Origin: Psococerastis gibbosa
Taxonomy: Eukaryota > Arthropoda > Insecta > Psocodea > Psocidae
Direction: 5' to 3'
NCBI GenBank assembly: GCA_963971405.1
Contig: OZ020491.1
Span: forward strand, 15,246,855-15,310,854
DNA: 64,000 nucleotides
Shown: positions 10,560 through 21,704 of the stretch, piece by piece
How the letters are laid out: the number at the start of each line of letters is the position of its first letter
Numbering within the stretch: the first letter of the stretch is position 1
The notes under the pieces: generated by a model
The model's input: only the letters and a program-made list of their open reading frames with translations
Database searches by the model: none
Told to the model about the DNA's origin: nothing
Translations under genes and position numbers: made by a program

Positions 10560-11410
10560 ACAGGCCGTTTGCTTTTGTTTTCGGGGGGGGGGGGTCCAAA
10601 CATTGTTTAACGTAATTTATTATTGAATTAATGGTCATCAAGCAATACAGGTTTACATAAAAAATTATTTCGGGGGGGGGGGGGGGGGGGTGCGGACCCC
10701 ATGGACCACCCACCTGGGCACGGGCCTGGCCACTGGAAAGTAACGACGATATATATTAATATACATTATTGATCCAAATCAAGGCCGGAGCCAGGATTTT
10801 TCGGGCGGGGTGGGGGTCCAAACATTTTTTAACGTAATTTATTATTGAATTAATGGTCATCGAGCAATACAGGTTTACATGAAAAAATTATTTCGGGGGG
10901 GGGGGGGGTCCGGACCCCATGGACCACCCGCCTGGGCACGGGCATGGCCACTGGAAAGTAACGACGATATATATTAATATACATTATTGATCCCAATCAA
11001 GGCCGTAGCCGGGATTTTTCGGGGGGGGGGGGGGGGGGTTCAGAAATTTAATTGGATACTACATAGTAGTTTATATTTTTCCTCTCAAAATCCGATTCTA
11101 TTTAGTATCAAGCCATTTCATCACGGGGGGGGGGGGGGGGGGAGGAGGTTGAACTCCCCCTCAATCTCAATCGACTGTCCAATTGGATCTGGAAAATCTT
11201 TTGTTGGCCCACTAGGATCCACTAAATGTTTTGAACATATATACAAGGCTGTTCCCAGGTTATGATTTCGGGGGGGGGGGCCCAAACATTTTTTACGTAC
11301 GGTAATTTATTAATGAATAAATTCTTCAAACCATACAGGTTTATCTGCAGAAATTTATTTCGGGGGGGGGGGGGCGGACCCCATGGACTACCTCCTGGGC
11401 ACGGCCATGC
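10560..11410. repeat. 222-bp tandem repeats with long G tracts
   Basis: Two successive units begin CCAAACATT at 10596 and 10818, a period of 222 bases, and stay very similar throughout. A third diverged unit begins at about 11282. Each ends in a run of 8 to 20 G before GGACCCCATGGACC, and units are joined by a phrase like AAGGCCGTAGCC. Another G run lies at about 11124-11142. No coding capacity; short open frames here are by-products of the repeats. Confidence 0.7.
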
Positions 11411-12073
11411 ATATATATGTGTATTTTGTGACTTTAAATATTGTGGACTTCGTTGTGCCACAAAGATGCAACCTCCACTTGCATTTCTTAATTTTTTCCA
11501 GTGGCTTGGGAAACGATATAATTCGGACCTCTCTCATATGTGTCCTGTCCTGGTGTAGGCTATCACTATTTAACAAGCTATAGCAGCAATGCTTGACCAT
11601 AACGCTAGAAATATGAATAATAACAACATAAAACTGTAAAAGTCAATAGCGCTCAATGCATTTCATATCCTCCAATGGCCGAACAGCTGATTTTGTTTAC
11701 ATTATTTTCGCAATCGCGCATGCGCTGTTAGCTCCGCCCTCTTACTGTGACGTCACTACGCAAGAACTCTATTGTAATTTGCAATTCCCCAATTTTTTTT
11801 AATATTGAATTTAAGTCATTTTTAGTCATATGCGTCTAACATTATAGTTATTGGTTATTTTAGAATATTTATTTAATTAAAGAAGTTACCATAATTTTTC
11901 AAAGGCCCCTTGATACCCTGGGTCCATGGACGCACCCCCGCGAGCTGGCATTCCATTCGATACCAATACCTCATGGTATCGATACTTTTCTTTCAATACA
12001 ATACCAGTATCAATACCTACCATTCAATACCGGTATCGATACATTTGTAAAAATTTGGATCCCTAGCGGGACG

Positions 12074-13332
12074 CCCGAGTCCCGACGCCGTGAAACCGTC
12101 GCAAATAAGAAAAAAAACGTGTCAATAGAATGAATACAAATAAAAAATTATTTGGCACTTTTAAATATTGAGAATAATTTTTTTTTAAGCAAAGAATTGT
12201 ATTTAACAGTCCAGTCCAACTGTCATACTTAGGTGTAGATTATAATTGAATTTATGCAGAACTTAAGTTTCACCGTTTCACCTTACCACTGCGGCGAGAA
12301 AACAAATGGCACGGCCTGGTGCCAAACCTCAAACTTTCATGAGAAATGTTGAAAGCAGGCGTTAGAAACAAATAAATACTAAGGCGGGGTTTCCACATAC
12401 GGCAATGGTGAATGGTAAATGTGGTATTGACGTTTTAGCAGACATTAAAGACAAACTAAAAAGGTCTGCTACCACGTCAAAACCATATTTACCATTGATC
12501 ATTGACGTATGTAGAAACTCCGCCTAAGGGACACAATATGCATATTTAACATTTTAACCTGTATTGTACTGAAAATGGATTGATTGCGATTACGAGTCAA
12601 GGCAGTAGGCACGTATGTTCGTGTGAAAGCCTGCTCGCCATCTCAATGCCAAAACCTGTTACCGTATAAGTGTATGGCTCATATAGCTGTTGACTCAACT
12701 TACTCCTTTATAATATTGTAGGTCACTGCTGGTTAAAAATATGGCCCTGGCTATCATCCCTTTCGTAAACTCTTGGATCAATCGTTGTTATAGTTTGGGA
12801 CCCTGTTTTGGGTTATTGGGATTAATTACCAGGGTACAGTCGTACAGACAAGACGTTATGTAGTTATTGCGCCAATGCTTATCATATGTACCAGCTTAAG
12901 CGGCTGGATCACTGCGACCAGCCATACCTACAGTTGGTCAGTTGACGAAAGTTTCACTATTAACAGGGGAGTGGGACGTAGTTTTTCCATGCATAATAAT
13001 AATAATAATAATAGCAAGTTGTAAAATATTTACTACTATTAAGCATTGAAAATTAGAGTGAAACTTCCTTTAACTTGCGTTGACTGTGCCACAATGTGTA
13101 TTTTAGCAGAAACATATTTCACCAATATTAATGAAGTTAAAAAAGGTCGGAGTAATGAAGAAAATTAATACTGTCAATGTAATAAAAATCACTATCACGC
13201 AGTCAAGGCAATTGCCTGAGAAAAAGCACACAAAAATAAGAAACTTGCAGGTTATTATTAGGGGTCTAAATATTTAGAACTCTAGTTGTAACCTGTATTA
13301 TAACACTGATACTCAGGAAGCAGAAAAATATC
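12074..13332. other. Spacer between the hAT-like and BEL elements
   Basis: Outside the MITE at 12379-12528 I see no gene. It is AT-rich, with an ATA trinucleotide run at about 12996-13012 and no recognisable coding sequence. Confidence 0.5.
12379..12528. mobile_element. MITE, AGGCGGGGTTTCCAC family, short foldback copy
   Basis: About 150 bp, almost entirely a stem-loop. The left end AAGGCGGGGTTTCCAC is mirrored by the right end GAAACTCCGCCTAA, with arms continuing inward through ATGGTGAATGGTAAAT and GTCTGCTACC-type sequence. Left flank is TA and right flank AA, close to the TA duplication of the other copies. Related copies: 17648-18055, 31555-31923 and 63248-63383. The TA target suggests mobilisation by a Tc1/mariner-type transposase. 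Confidence 0.7.
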
Positions 13333-13497
13333 TGTCAAGTTTGAAAATACTGTACTTTCCAATCCATTGATTATTATTGTTTTGTTTATGTTTCTAAAAA
13401 GGGCATCAAGTTAATTCAAATTGTAACCGTTTAAATATAATAGTTTTCTCATTAAGAGAGTTCGTTATTATTTAGCAAAGCTTCGGAATTCTTAACA
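13333..13497 (+). repeat. 5' LTR of the second BEL element
   Basis: 165 bp, TGTCAAGTTTG...CTTAACA. Pairs with 16805-16969; three differences by eye. It is followed 16 bases later by the gag start codon, so the primer-binding site must lie in GTGACAGGACATTCC just after it. Confidence 0.93.
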
Positions 13498-13513
13498 GTG
13501 ACAGGACATTCCT

Positions 13514-16500
13514 ATGATGGCGAACGCTGAACAGATTAAACGGCAGAGAGGTGGGCTCACCTACAACGAGTTGAAAAAACAAATGGATGCAGAAATAGAA
13601 GTTGACGGCAAACTGGTGGCACAGTTGAGAAATAAATACAACCGGTTGGTCGCCAAAGATGACGAGCTCCAAAATTCTATTTCTTGGGAGGACGAAGAAG
13701 ACTTCGCAGAGGAGATGGCAAAATGTGAACAGTACCACGACAAGATGGTTGAGGTTGAATACTGTAGTTCTAAGGTTAGTAGTAATAATGCAAATGATAC
13801 TTGCCAAGATTCTCAACAAATGCCAAGTACCAGTACAGCTCGGCTACGTTTGCCGAAACTAGAACTGGAGTTGTTCACCCTCCACTGCAGAACTTGGCTG
13901 CCCTTTTGGGCACAATTTAAGCGCATATATGAAGACGAAGGTATTGACTACCCTGAGAAATTTCAATACTTACTTATGTCCCTAAAAGACGGCGCAGCTA
14001 GGGACTTAGTGTTGTCTTATCCACGCACAGAAGCCAGTTTTCAGAAAGTCATTGACGTCCTAAAGCGACGATACGGCAAGGACACGTTATTAATTGAAGT
14101 ATATACTAGGGAGTTAATTACCATTTTGCTAAGCAAAGAAAAGCGCTCTGTATCTACATTGTATAACGAAATTAGCACTCAGTTGCGTGCGCTAGATTTA
14201 CTGGGTATGATGTCTGACAAATGTGCATTCTTCTTGTACCCACTTGTGGAAATGTTGTTGCCCACTGATTTGTTGCGTGTATGGGAAAGGCAGCGTAGGT
14301 GTACTGACAATAGTGTAACTAACAGCGCTGAAAGCATTCGCGGCAGTGTCAGTTCTCTAGATAACGTTGACGAGCGTAACCCTTTAAGTGAACTTATGCA
14401 ATTTCTCGAGGACGAGGTTGCGAGCGAGGAACGTATTAGCCTAGCTAAACCAGCTGATTGCACGAGTCGACCTACGGTGGCTACCCTGTTAAGTACCTCC
14501 AAGCATGATGTTCCTCTCCAGGTAAGCCCAACTTTTAGCAAGAAGCCTACATGTATCTTCTGTGACCGAGAGCATAATTCGCATGACTGCATAAAGGCTC
14601 AAGACATGTCAGTTGAACAAAGGAGCGAGATGGTTAGTAAGAAACGTGCCTGCTTCCGATGCCTAAAGGTCGGCCACGCAATTAAAATCTGCAAGGCTGC
14701 TGTTCGTTGTATCCTGTGTGGGAAAGGCCACTATGTGTTAATGTGCCATGGCGTTGGCGCTAAAGGTTCAAATGAAAACTTAGACAATAAGACAGTTCGA
14801 GCTACAGAGAACAAGGTGCAAGCCAATTTTGCTGGTGTAGACTCACCTACTTATCTAAAGACGATTCTCGTGAAAGTTTTAGGAAAGAATGGATGTGTTA
14901 CTGTAAGAGCGTTATTGGATGATGGTGCACATCGCAGTTATATCTCGCAAGCAGTAGTAGATGAGTTGCGGTTAAATCATTCTCACGTTGAAGTAATAAG
15001 TCATGGGCTGTTTGGAGGAGTGACCCAGTCCGCCAAGGAATATAAGGTATTCCAACTGCAACTACAAAATGTGCTGAACGACAAGTCGTGTGTGGGCGTA
15101 AGTGTCGTTGCACAAGATAAAATATGCCACGAGATTGACAGACCGTCTATGATGTATGATCGTGGACTTTTTGCGTCGTTAGCAGAGAAGGGCATAACCC
15201 TTAGTGATGTGGGTGACGATGTCCCACCGGTGCAGTGTCTGTTGGGGGCTGATACACTCGGAAGAATTCTCACAGGAAATATGCATGTGTTACCCAATGG
15301 TGTGTCAGCAATAGAAACCAAGTTGGGGTGGAGTATTATCGGGGCGTCGTCACGCAAAGCCAAATCGGTTGTCTCGTTGTGTTTACATGTAAATGAGTTA
15401 CAGAACATGTGGGATTTGGAATCCATTGGTATAAAGGAACCAGTAGTTCCTGCCAGAGCCCATATTCAGGCTAATGACGCGCTTCTACATTTAACAGCCA
15501 CAATTCGGAGGGAGCCTGAACCGGACGGTAGATATGTCGTACAACTTCCCTGGAAGGCCGGACACCCTTCATTAGCTGACAACTTGGCCGTGGCAAATGC
15601 ACGACTTTTAGCAGTTATGGAGAAGCTGAAGAGCAACCATCAGTTTGAAAACTACGACCGTGTTATCAAAGATTGGGTGCAGGAAGGTATTGTTGAAGCA
15701 GTAGGTGATACTGCTGATTCCTTGACGCGCGTTCATTATCTCCCGCACAGACCTGTTATAAAGACTGATTCCAGCACGAAAATGAGACCGGTCTACGATG
15801 CTTCGGCTAAACGACAGGGACGTGCTTCGCTGAATGATTGCCTGTGGTCTGGGCCAAACTTACTGCAGCAAATCTCACCTCTACTGACGCAGTTCCGTAT
15901 GGGGTTGTACGGCGTCACAGCTGATGTTAAACAGGCATTTCTGCAGATCTCTGTCGATGAGCAAGACAGGGATGTACTACGATTCCTCTGGTGGGACGAA
16001 GAAGGGCTGGCGAATCAGCTCCAAGATATTGACTGGACAAGTGTTGCTGAGTTTGCTGCCTCAAAACGATTGACCATGAAGCAAGCTCCCCCTTTGGCTC
16101 CGTGGTATGGAGGGTTTTACGAGCGTCTTGTGGGAGTTGTGAAGCTGAGCTTGAAGAAGACGGTGGGAGTGGCTTCACTAAGTCGGGATGAATTGCACAC
16201 TATTCTAATCGAAGGCGAATCTGTTGTAAATTCTCACCCTCTGACCTATTGTTCGAGTGATATTGGAGACTTGGAGCCGTTAACACCTGCACATTTTTTG
16301 CTCGAGAAACCTGGTGTTGGGGCGTGGTCCTAGGATGCTGTTGATGAGGTCAGTTTAGTACGCCGCGTCCAGTACTTACAAAGTGTCAGAAAGCATCTGC
16401 GGGAGAGGTTCCAGAAGGAGTATCTGAATTTACTTGTCCAGAAAGCAGAAGCCTCTCTGGTGCAGTGAGCATTGGAGATGTTGTCCTGGTGGAGAGCGAT

Positions 16501-16767
16501 AAGAAGAGAACCCTGTGGCCATTAGCAAGAGTTATGGAGCTGGTTCCAGGGAAGGACGGACATTATCGTGTTGCTAGGGTGAAGACTGCTACTGGAGAGT
16601 TGGTCCGGCCTGTGCAACGACTCTACCCTTTGGAGATTCGGTCTGCTGATGATATGCCTGGTGAAACCGCCCTGAAGGAAGAGGAGCTGAGTCCTGCTGT
16701 GTCGCAAGAGAGAGAAACAACAACACGTCTGGGCAGAGTCGTCAAGAGACCTACTAGATACGATTAA
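13514..16767 (+). pseudogene. BEL Gag-protease-chimeric Pol, in-frame deletion, then stop and frameshift
   Basis: The frame 13514-16333 (939 residues) holds an acidic N-terminus, a DUF1759-like Gag core (about residues 112-200), Cys/His knuckles around 14553-14750 (CFRCLKVGHAIKIC is typical), an A17/DUF1758-type aspartic protease with LLDDGAH near 14914, and the start of RT (YDASAK near 15795; TADVKQAFLQ near 15921). At about 16005 the frame jumps from the RT block RFLWWDE to the integrase block ending with its catalytic Glu (FYERL near 16119). Compared with the first BEL element, about 1.95 kb is missing and the frame is kept. A TAG at 16331-16333 and a frameshift before 16465 then break the C-terminal DUF5641-like part, which continues openly at 16465-16767. 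Confidence 0.88.
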
Positions 16768-16804
16768 GTGGTAATTTCTAAGTTCTTTAGAAATTAGGTG
16801 GGAG

Positions 16805-16969
16805 TGTCAAGTTTGAAAATACTGTACTTTCCAATCCATTGATTATTATTGTTTTGTTTATGTTTCTAAAAAGGGCGTCAAGTTAATTCAATTTGTAACC
16901 GTTTAAATATAATAGTTTTCTCATTAAAAGAGTTCGTTATTATTTAGCAAAGCTTCGGAATTCTTAACA
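16805..16969 (+). repeat. 3' LTR of the second BEL element
   Basis: 165 bp partner of 13333-13497 and same length, differing at three positions by eye. Preceded by the purine tract AGGTGGGAG and followed by the target duplication ATATC. Confidence 0.93.
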
Positions 16970-16974
16970 ATATC

Positions 16975-17435
16975 ATCAGCGGTGGGGACATTTACGCTTC
17001 TTCCACTTCCTCATCGAACATCACACTTGTACTCTCAATAGACTTCTAAAATTTTAGAGCCTTACAGTAGGTCTTAGAGGTAAGACCTGCCAGGACAAAG
17101 GATTGTCCAAAGGTTTATTTTCTACTGCCCTCATTCAACGTTGATTGAATTGTTCAATAGGTTTGTCAATAGAAATTGTAAATCACAATGATCATAGGTC
17201 ACAGCTACGGTAGTAGCTTTAGTTCGAAATAAGAGCTGGCTTTATGCCACAATTTACATTTTATTTGATCTGATTTTGTTTGGGATTGAAGTGAGGAGGA
17301 TATTATGTCTCACGGTAGCATAATAGACCTATTATGCACAATCAAAATTCAATACAATATTGTACAAAAATTTCCCCCCGCCCCCATTCTCCCCTAGATA
17401 ATTAAAATTGCTAATTGTAATTATCTTTGTGAATA
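16975..17435. other. 3' flank and UTR of the XXYLT1-type gene
   Basis: No separate gene. On the minus strand this is downstream of the XXYLT1 stop codon at 17436. AATAAA on the minus strand (plus-strand TTTATT at about 17260-17265) lies about 170 bases beyond the stop and is a reasonable polyadenylation signal. The BEL element sits about 290 bases beyond that signal. Confidence 0.45.
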
Positions 17436-20400
17436 TCACTTTGTTGGTATCTCAGTATTGCAGTTCCCGTGGTAAACACCAATATTTCCTGAGCAGTAGT
17501 GAAACTGATCGAATACGTCATGGTAGCCATGATGCCTCCACCACAGGCACAACTGACGATTCCATGTACAGTCCAAGAAATGAATTAATTCTGGATGCTC
17601 CTGAGAGATCAATGTGTACCAGTCCTGTAAATAAGAATGTAAGTATGTACGATAAGGCGCGGTTTCCACCGACCTGCTAGTGCTAAATACAAATACGGTG
17701 ACGTGGTAACAGACCTTCAAGACTTAGGCGGGGTTTCCACCGACCTCGCATTGCTGAATGCATATGACATTGACAGAAATTTGAATTTTTCTTTTTATAG
17801 AAATCTATTAAAATGTTTGTACTTAACATATCCCATGACGCCATTTTTTAATTTTAGTTAGTTTGTTTGTGATTTTACACTATGATCATTGATCAATTTT
17901 AACTATGGCATAGAGTAAAAAAAATTTCCGTCAATGTCATTTGCATTCTGCAATGCGAGGTCAGTGGAAACACCGCCTAAGTCTTGAATGTCTGCTACCA
18001 CGTCACCGTATTTGTATTTACCCCTAGCCGGTCGATGGAAACCCCGCTTAACATCGAAGGCACATTCAAGTACATGAGTTCACGGACTCCAACTTCCACC
18101 CGAAAGGTTGTTGGTTCGAGTCCCACACTTGCTATATTTTTTGACCATACTCCGGAGGGCATGTAAAGCAGGCGGTCCCGGGCTTTCCTAGTTGAGTATA
18201 AGAGAGGGATTATAGCCCTAACTCCGCTAGGTTGGCTTAGTAATAGAACAAAAAAAGTCGATATTTATTTATTTATAATTTATCATTTATTCAGTAATGT
18301 TTTCCACATTCACTTCGAATTACTTCGTACGTCGGCTCAATTGTAGACTGTAAGACTCAATTTTTATGGAAAATAGCTAAAAAAAATATTTTGTTTCTGT
18401 GGAACCTTTCTATTGATACTTTCTATCTTCAGCTATATTTTAGACATTGAATGGAGTAACAAAACCGAACAGGTTGCTTTCCAAGCAAAGTTTTGGTTTT
18501 GAATAAAAATTATTTTTGGAATAAGTAATGGATAATTCATGCCCCAATGCGTTGCATACCCTGCCATTTTTAATGATTGTATTAATTTTGCCTGCCCGTT
18601 CTAGACTACGCAATCGTCCATTCAGTGCTTTGGGATAGGGAAACTCGAGGCACCCAAAGTAACCTGGGACAATTATTTACCATGGAACTGTCAGTTGCTC
18701 CAGGCACCTGCCTGTGGGCACCGTATATTAATGTATAGTTGGTGTCACATTCTGTATCTATCTCATATATTGTAACACGCTATATAGCTGTCAATGAATT
18801 GCTTTCCACGGTCTGTGCTAGAAGAGTGCTGAATTAGCAGCGCGCCTTCGGTACAGTCCGTGAAAGCCTGTTCATGTGACGTAGCCAGGCGAGGTTATAA
18901 ATATGAGTAGGTACAGAAAGTGCGGAGCTCTCTCGGAGCTCTCTGAGCAACCCTGCGGCCTGCAGACCATGACCGTCGTTCTTGGTCCAAGTGCTCGAGT
19001 GTACAATATAATGTAAATCGGTGAGTGTCTCAATATATGTATTGTATATAAGATAATATCTATAAATCACATACAACAGCCCCCCATCCTTGCGAAGGTT
19101 AGGTGGTCCCACCCCTCGCACACAACGCTGTTGGTTCCCGGGGTCAAATACTAGTATGCACATTCAAAAGTCAATATTATAGGAGCCAGCGGCCTAGGAT
19201 TTATACACCTAACAGTACTGTAACTGTACCGAAGGCGCGCTGCTAATTCAGCACTTTTCTAGCACAGACCGTGGAAAGCAATTCATTGACAGCTATACAG
19301 CGTGTTACAATAAATGAGATAGATACAGAATGTGCCACCAACTATACATTAATATACGGTGCCCACAGGCAGGTGCCTGGAGCACCTGGCAGAACTACTC
19401 ATATTATCTATCTCGGTACCTATACTAATTGATAAATAGGAAAGCATGTACCAGTTATTACAATAAAGTCTGTTCTGCTACTGCCTACTTCAACTCAAAA
19501 AAGCAAAGTAAAGATGCAAAAAAAAAAACATGAATATCATAACCTATGCGAAAATAAGGAAAATTGTTGACTTACCTGGTCTCCAAGATGACCTTGGAAC
19601 TGATACTTGGCACATAATTTGGCTACACTGCTTTTTGACAGCAGATTTTGGTAAAGGGTAGATGCACGCTGTTTGGCAAGATTTAAGAGAAGAACACCTG
19701 AGTTCAAACCTGAAAGCCACCATAAAATAATTGGTTAAGGCTCGAGAGACAGTGGATTAAGCATAGATGGAGAGTCTCGAATCTCGGCCTCCCTAAACTC
19801 TGCCCGTTCATATCCATTTCTTCCCCAACCTGAACACACTGCCATCTATTGGTTAAGTAAGAGCGGAACCAATGGTTTGCAACGCCTCTGACCCCACACC
19901 GGTTTAGTTTATGACGAAGTAACTCATTATTTAAGGTGTCAAAAGCCCGGGTGAGATCACAGTAAATGCCTAGTGCCTGGTTTTTCCTTTCTAGAATATT
20001 TAGAATGTAAACGTACAAGCGTCCCCAGTAGATTTTCCCCGGGTGAAAACAAATTAATTTTGCGATAGAATGTTATATTTCTCAGAGAAATGCATAAGTT
20101 CACTATCTTCTCAATGATTCTTGACACCATAGCAAGGAGGCTGGTGGGCCTATAAATCTTCTCTTGCCGACAACTGCAATAATACAAGTTCAAGGTTCTG
20201 TTTTTAAAAATTTGACATTATGAAGACAAACCTTTTAACTTCTCTTAAGCCAAACCGCCCATCTTTGTCTTGTAATGACATTTAAATGCGTCATGAGACC
20301 TTACAATTATTATGTAATTGTTTATCGATTACTATATAATATCATGTCGCACTTACTACTACTAAATAAATAAAAATTGCTTTCATGGGTGAATATGATT

Positions 20401-21704
20401 CATTACCTGGGTTTCCACGTGCAATGAGCGGGTTTCCGAAATTGGTATTCCTATTGGAAGCTCGATACATGTGCAATGTATGTCTGTAAACAGGGGATTG
20501 TTCCGGAGCCGCAGCTACCAGCGCTGTTATCGGCATATTATGGAACTCGTCAAACAAGGTGCGAATGTCAGCTCGAAGTTCGGTGTCCACGTCCATCATG
20601 ATGGCGCGAGCTTGTGGCGTTATGCGATGCAAACCAATCGATAGAAAGAATAAGACATCGGAATAGTATGAACCCGGTTGCGAACTAAAAAATATTACAA
20701 TAATTCATATGAAATGAATTCCAACATATACAACTGCTATACATAGATTGATAGGTAATTTACAAATTCGTGTATTTATCAAAAATACAATGCTATGTAA
20801 ATTTCCAAACTGTGCCCCCTCAAGCCGGAGTGTGAGAGGGTGGCACGTAAATAGAACTGTCACAGTAATTTAGTATTTAAAGCGTAAAAAAATTATTATT
20901 AATAACATTTGCTTAGGCGGTTCGTGATTGATGTGCCATCCCCTCACGGTCCCACTTGCGAGGGCAGTCTTTATAACTTACATTGCACCTGTTTTAAATA
21001 AATTAATCAATTATTTAGTTTAAATTATTATTTATTTATTAAGTTTAATCATCATTTTCAAAAGTGAAATCTGTAATTTTAATTTCTTTGACTGCTGAAG
21101 TTGAAGAAAACAATTGAGATCTTTCTTGAGCAAGCATTAAATCAAGTACGCAACATGCATGTTTTCTGACTAAAAACTTTCAATACCTACCTAAAATGTT
21201 GCTGCATAGTTTTCACTACGTCCGACAACGATTCTGCCAATATTTCCACATTATGATATTTTACCTGCAATAATTATGTTCGTTTAACTTAAGTAATAAT
21301 TCTAAGCATTTAGAATATTTTGCAGCTACGTTTCAATTATAGACTCTCAGAATACTCACAGAGAGAGGTATAGTTGAATAGGGCTCCAAGCTGTCAATGA
21401 TTTGCTGTGAGATTTCAGTGCTGCTATTATCGCTGATTATATTAAGAATTATTTCTATAGAACTCAAAGATATAAGAGATTTTGTAAACCGCCTAAAATT
21501 ATCACGCAGCCTATAATTATTGTCAGCCTTTGTAAAAATGCACCAAACATTGTAGTCCTCAGAAGCATTGATGAAGCTATCAAATGTATTCTTCACGTAT
21601 TTATGTTCACTTGAAACTTTGTTATCCTGAAGTACATATATGACTATTCCAAGTAAGATGAATATTATTACATTTATCAATAATTTTTGTAGATTACACG
21701 GCAT
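17436..21704 (-). CDS. XXYLT1: Xyloside alpha-1,3-xylosyltransferase, XXYLT1 type (5 exons)
   Basis: Transfers xylose from UDP-xylose onto xylose-glucose on serine of EGF repeats, chiefly Notch; a GT8 family type II membrane enzyme of the endoplasmic reticulum. Coding exons, minus strand: 21704-21360, 21264-21191, 20684-20407, 19709-19576, 17624-17436. All junctions are GT-AG and in phase: 1020 bases, 339 residues, a little shorter than human (about 393). Residues 8-25 form the membrane anchor. WCIFTKADNN opens the catalytic domain (near residue 54), the metal-binding DVD is at 171-173, PVYRHT follows in exon 3, LDCTWNRQLC is near 294-303, and the C-terminal HGNCN is at 329-333. Intron 3 carries a LINE fragment; intron 4 carries a MITE, a SINE and a foldback. 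Start chosen as the only ATG before the anchor. The family assignment is strong. Confidence 0.93.
17648..18055. mobile_element. Nested palindromic MITE in XXYLT1-type intron 4
   Basis: About 405 bp, a stem within a stem. The outer arms begin TAAGGCGCGGTTTCCACCGACC on the left and end with the inverse (GGAAACCCCGCTTA) on the right. Inside, TTAGGCGGGGTTTCCACCG at about 17725 and its inverse at about 17966-17980 form a second full terminal repeat pair. Flanked by TA. The same nested design occurs at 31555-31923, showing that the composite moves as a unit. Confidence 0.75.
18066..18262 (+). repeat. tRNA-derived SINE, family A, copy 1
   Basis: The head has a polymerase III B box GGTTCGAGTCCC (about 18111-18122) and a degenerate A-box region; the body holds CGGAGGGCATGTAAAGCAGG, then GGTCCCGGGC, ending GGCTTAGTAATAGAA and an A-rich tail. 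The same sequence recurs at 26536-26800, 32577-32775, 33848-34062 and, more diverged, 39445-39712, and on the minus strand at the window end. Adjacent to the MITE just upstream. Confidence 0.8.
18697..19383. repeat. Long inverted repeat in XXYLT1-type intron 4
   Basis: Left arm 18697-18857 and right arm 19224-19383 are near-perfect inverse copies of about 160 bases around a 366-base loop. The arms start GCTCCAGGCACCTG and reach CGCGCCTTCGGTACAGT. The loop includes a TATA-like stretch (GTTATAAATATGAG near 18895) and the duplicated AGCTCTCTCGGAGCTCTCTGAG. It could be a foldback transposon or head-to-head LTR fragments. No coding frame of a known family was found inside. Confidence 0.75.
19735..20216 (-). 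pseudogene. Non-LTR retrotransposon RT fragment in XXYLT1-type intron 3
   Basis: Reading on the minus strand, two overlapping frames carry Jockey/CR1-like RT blocks: YRPTSLLAMVSRIIEKIV (near 20135-20180) followed by DLTRAFDTLNNELLRHKL and HWFRSYLTNR (near 19830-19955), in the right order for an RT domain. The YADD active site and everything downstream are missing; the RT similarity stops near 19745, about 35 bases from the acceptor of XXYLT1 exon 4. A dead 5'- and 3'-truncated LINE. Confidence 0.7.

Larger units (their letters stand above)
5713..12065. mobile_element. hAT-like DNA transposon (non-autonomous), host of the nested copia
   Basis: Left end TAGGGATCCAACGATAC at 5713; the right end is the inverse, TTGGATCCCTA ending at 12065. 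Just inside both ends are clusters of GTATCGATAC-type repeats (5725-5836 and 11958-12050), a layout often seen in hAT elements. The 8 bases before the left end (CCGGGACG, 5705-5712) match the 8 after the right end (GCGGGACG, 12066-12073) at 7 of 8 places, as expected for an 8-bp hAT target duplication. No transposase frame is present: the interior is the copia element plus non-coding sequence with G-tract tandem repeats. Superfamily is inferred from end motif and duplication length. Confidence 0.65.
13333..16969 (+). mobile_element. BEL/Pao LTR element, complete ends, internally deleted
   Basis: Bounded by two 165-bp LTRs, each TG...CA, and by a perfect 5-bp target duplication ATATC (13328-13332 and 16970-16974), the size expected for BEL elements. 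A purine tract AGGTGGGAG lies just before the right LTR. The LTRs differ at about 3 of 165 positions by eye, so the insertion is fairly young. The interior is only about 3.3 kb because most of RT, all RNase H and the first two-thirds of integrase are missing. It cannot move alone but could move if a full-length relative supplies Pol. Confidence 0.92.

Noticed and set aside
11222-11600. Several overlapping short frames with poly-Gly or poly-Pro stretches
   Set aside because: They are produced by the long G runs of the tandem repeats and have no recognisable domain.
18834-19163. 109-residue minus-strand frame in the XXYLT1-type intron
   Set aside because: Lies in the loop and arm of an inverted repeat, has no known domain, and is not part of the spliced gene.
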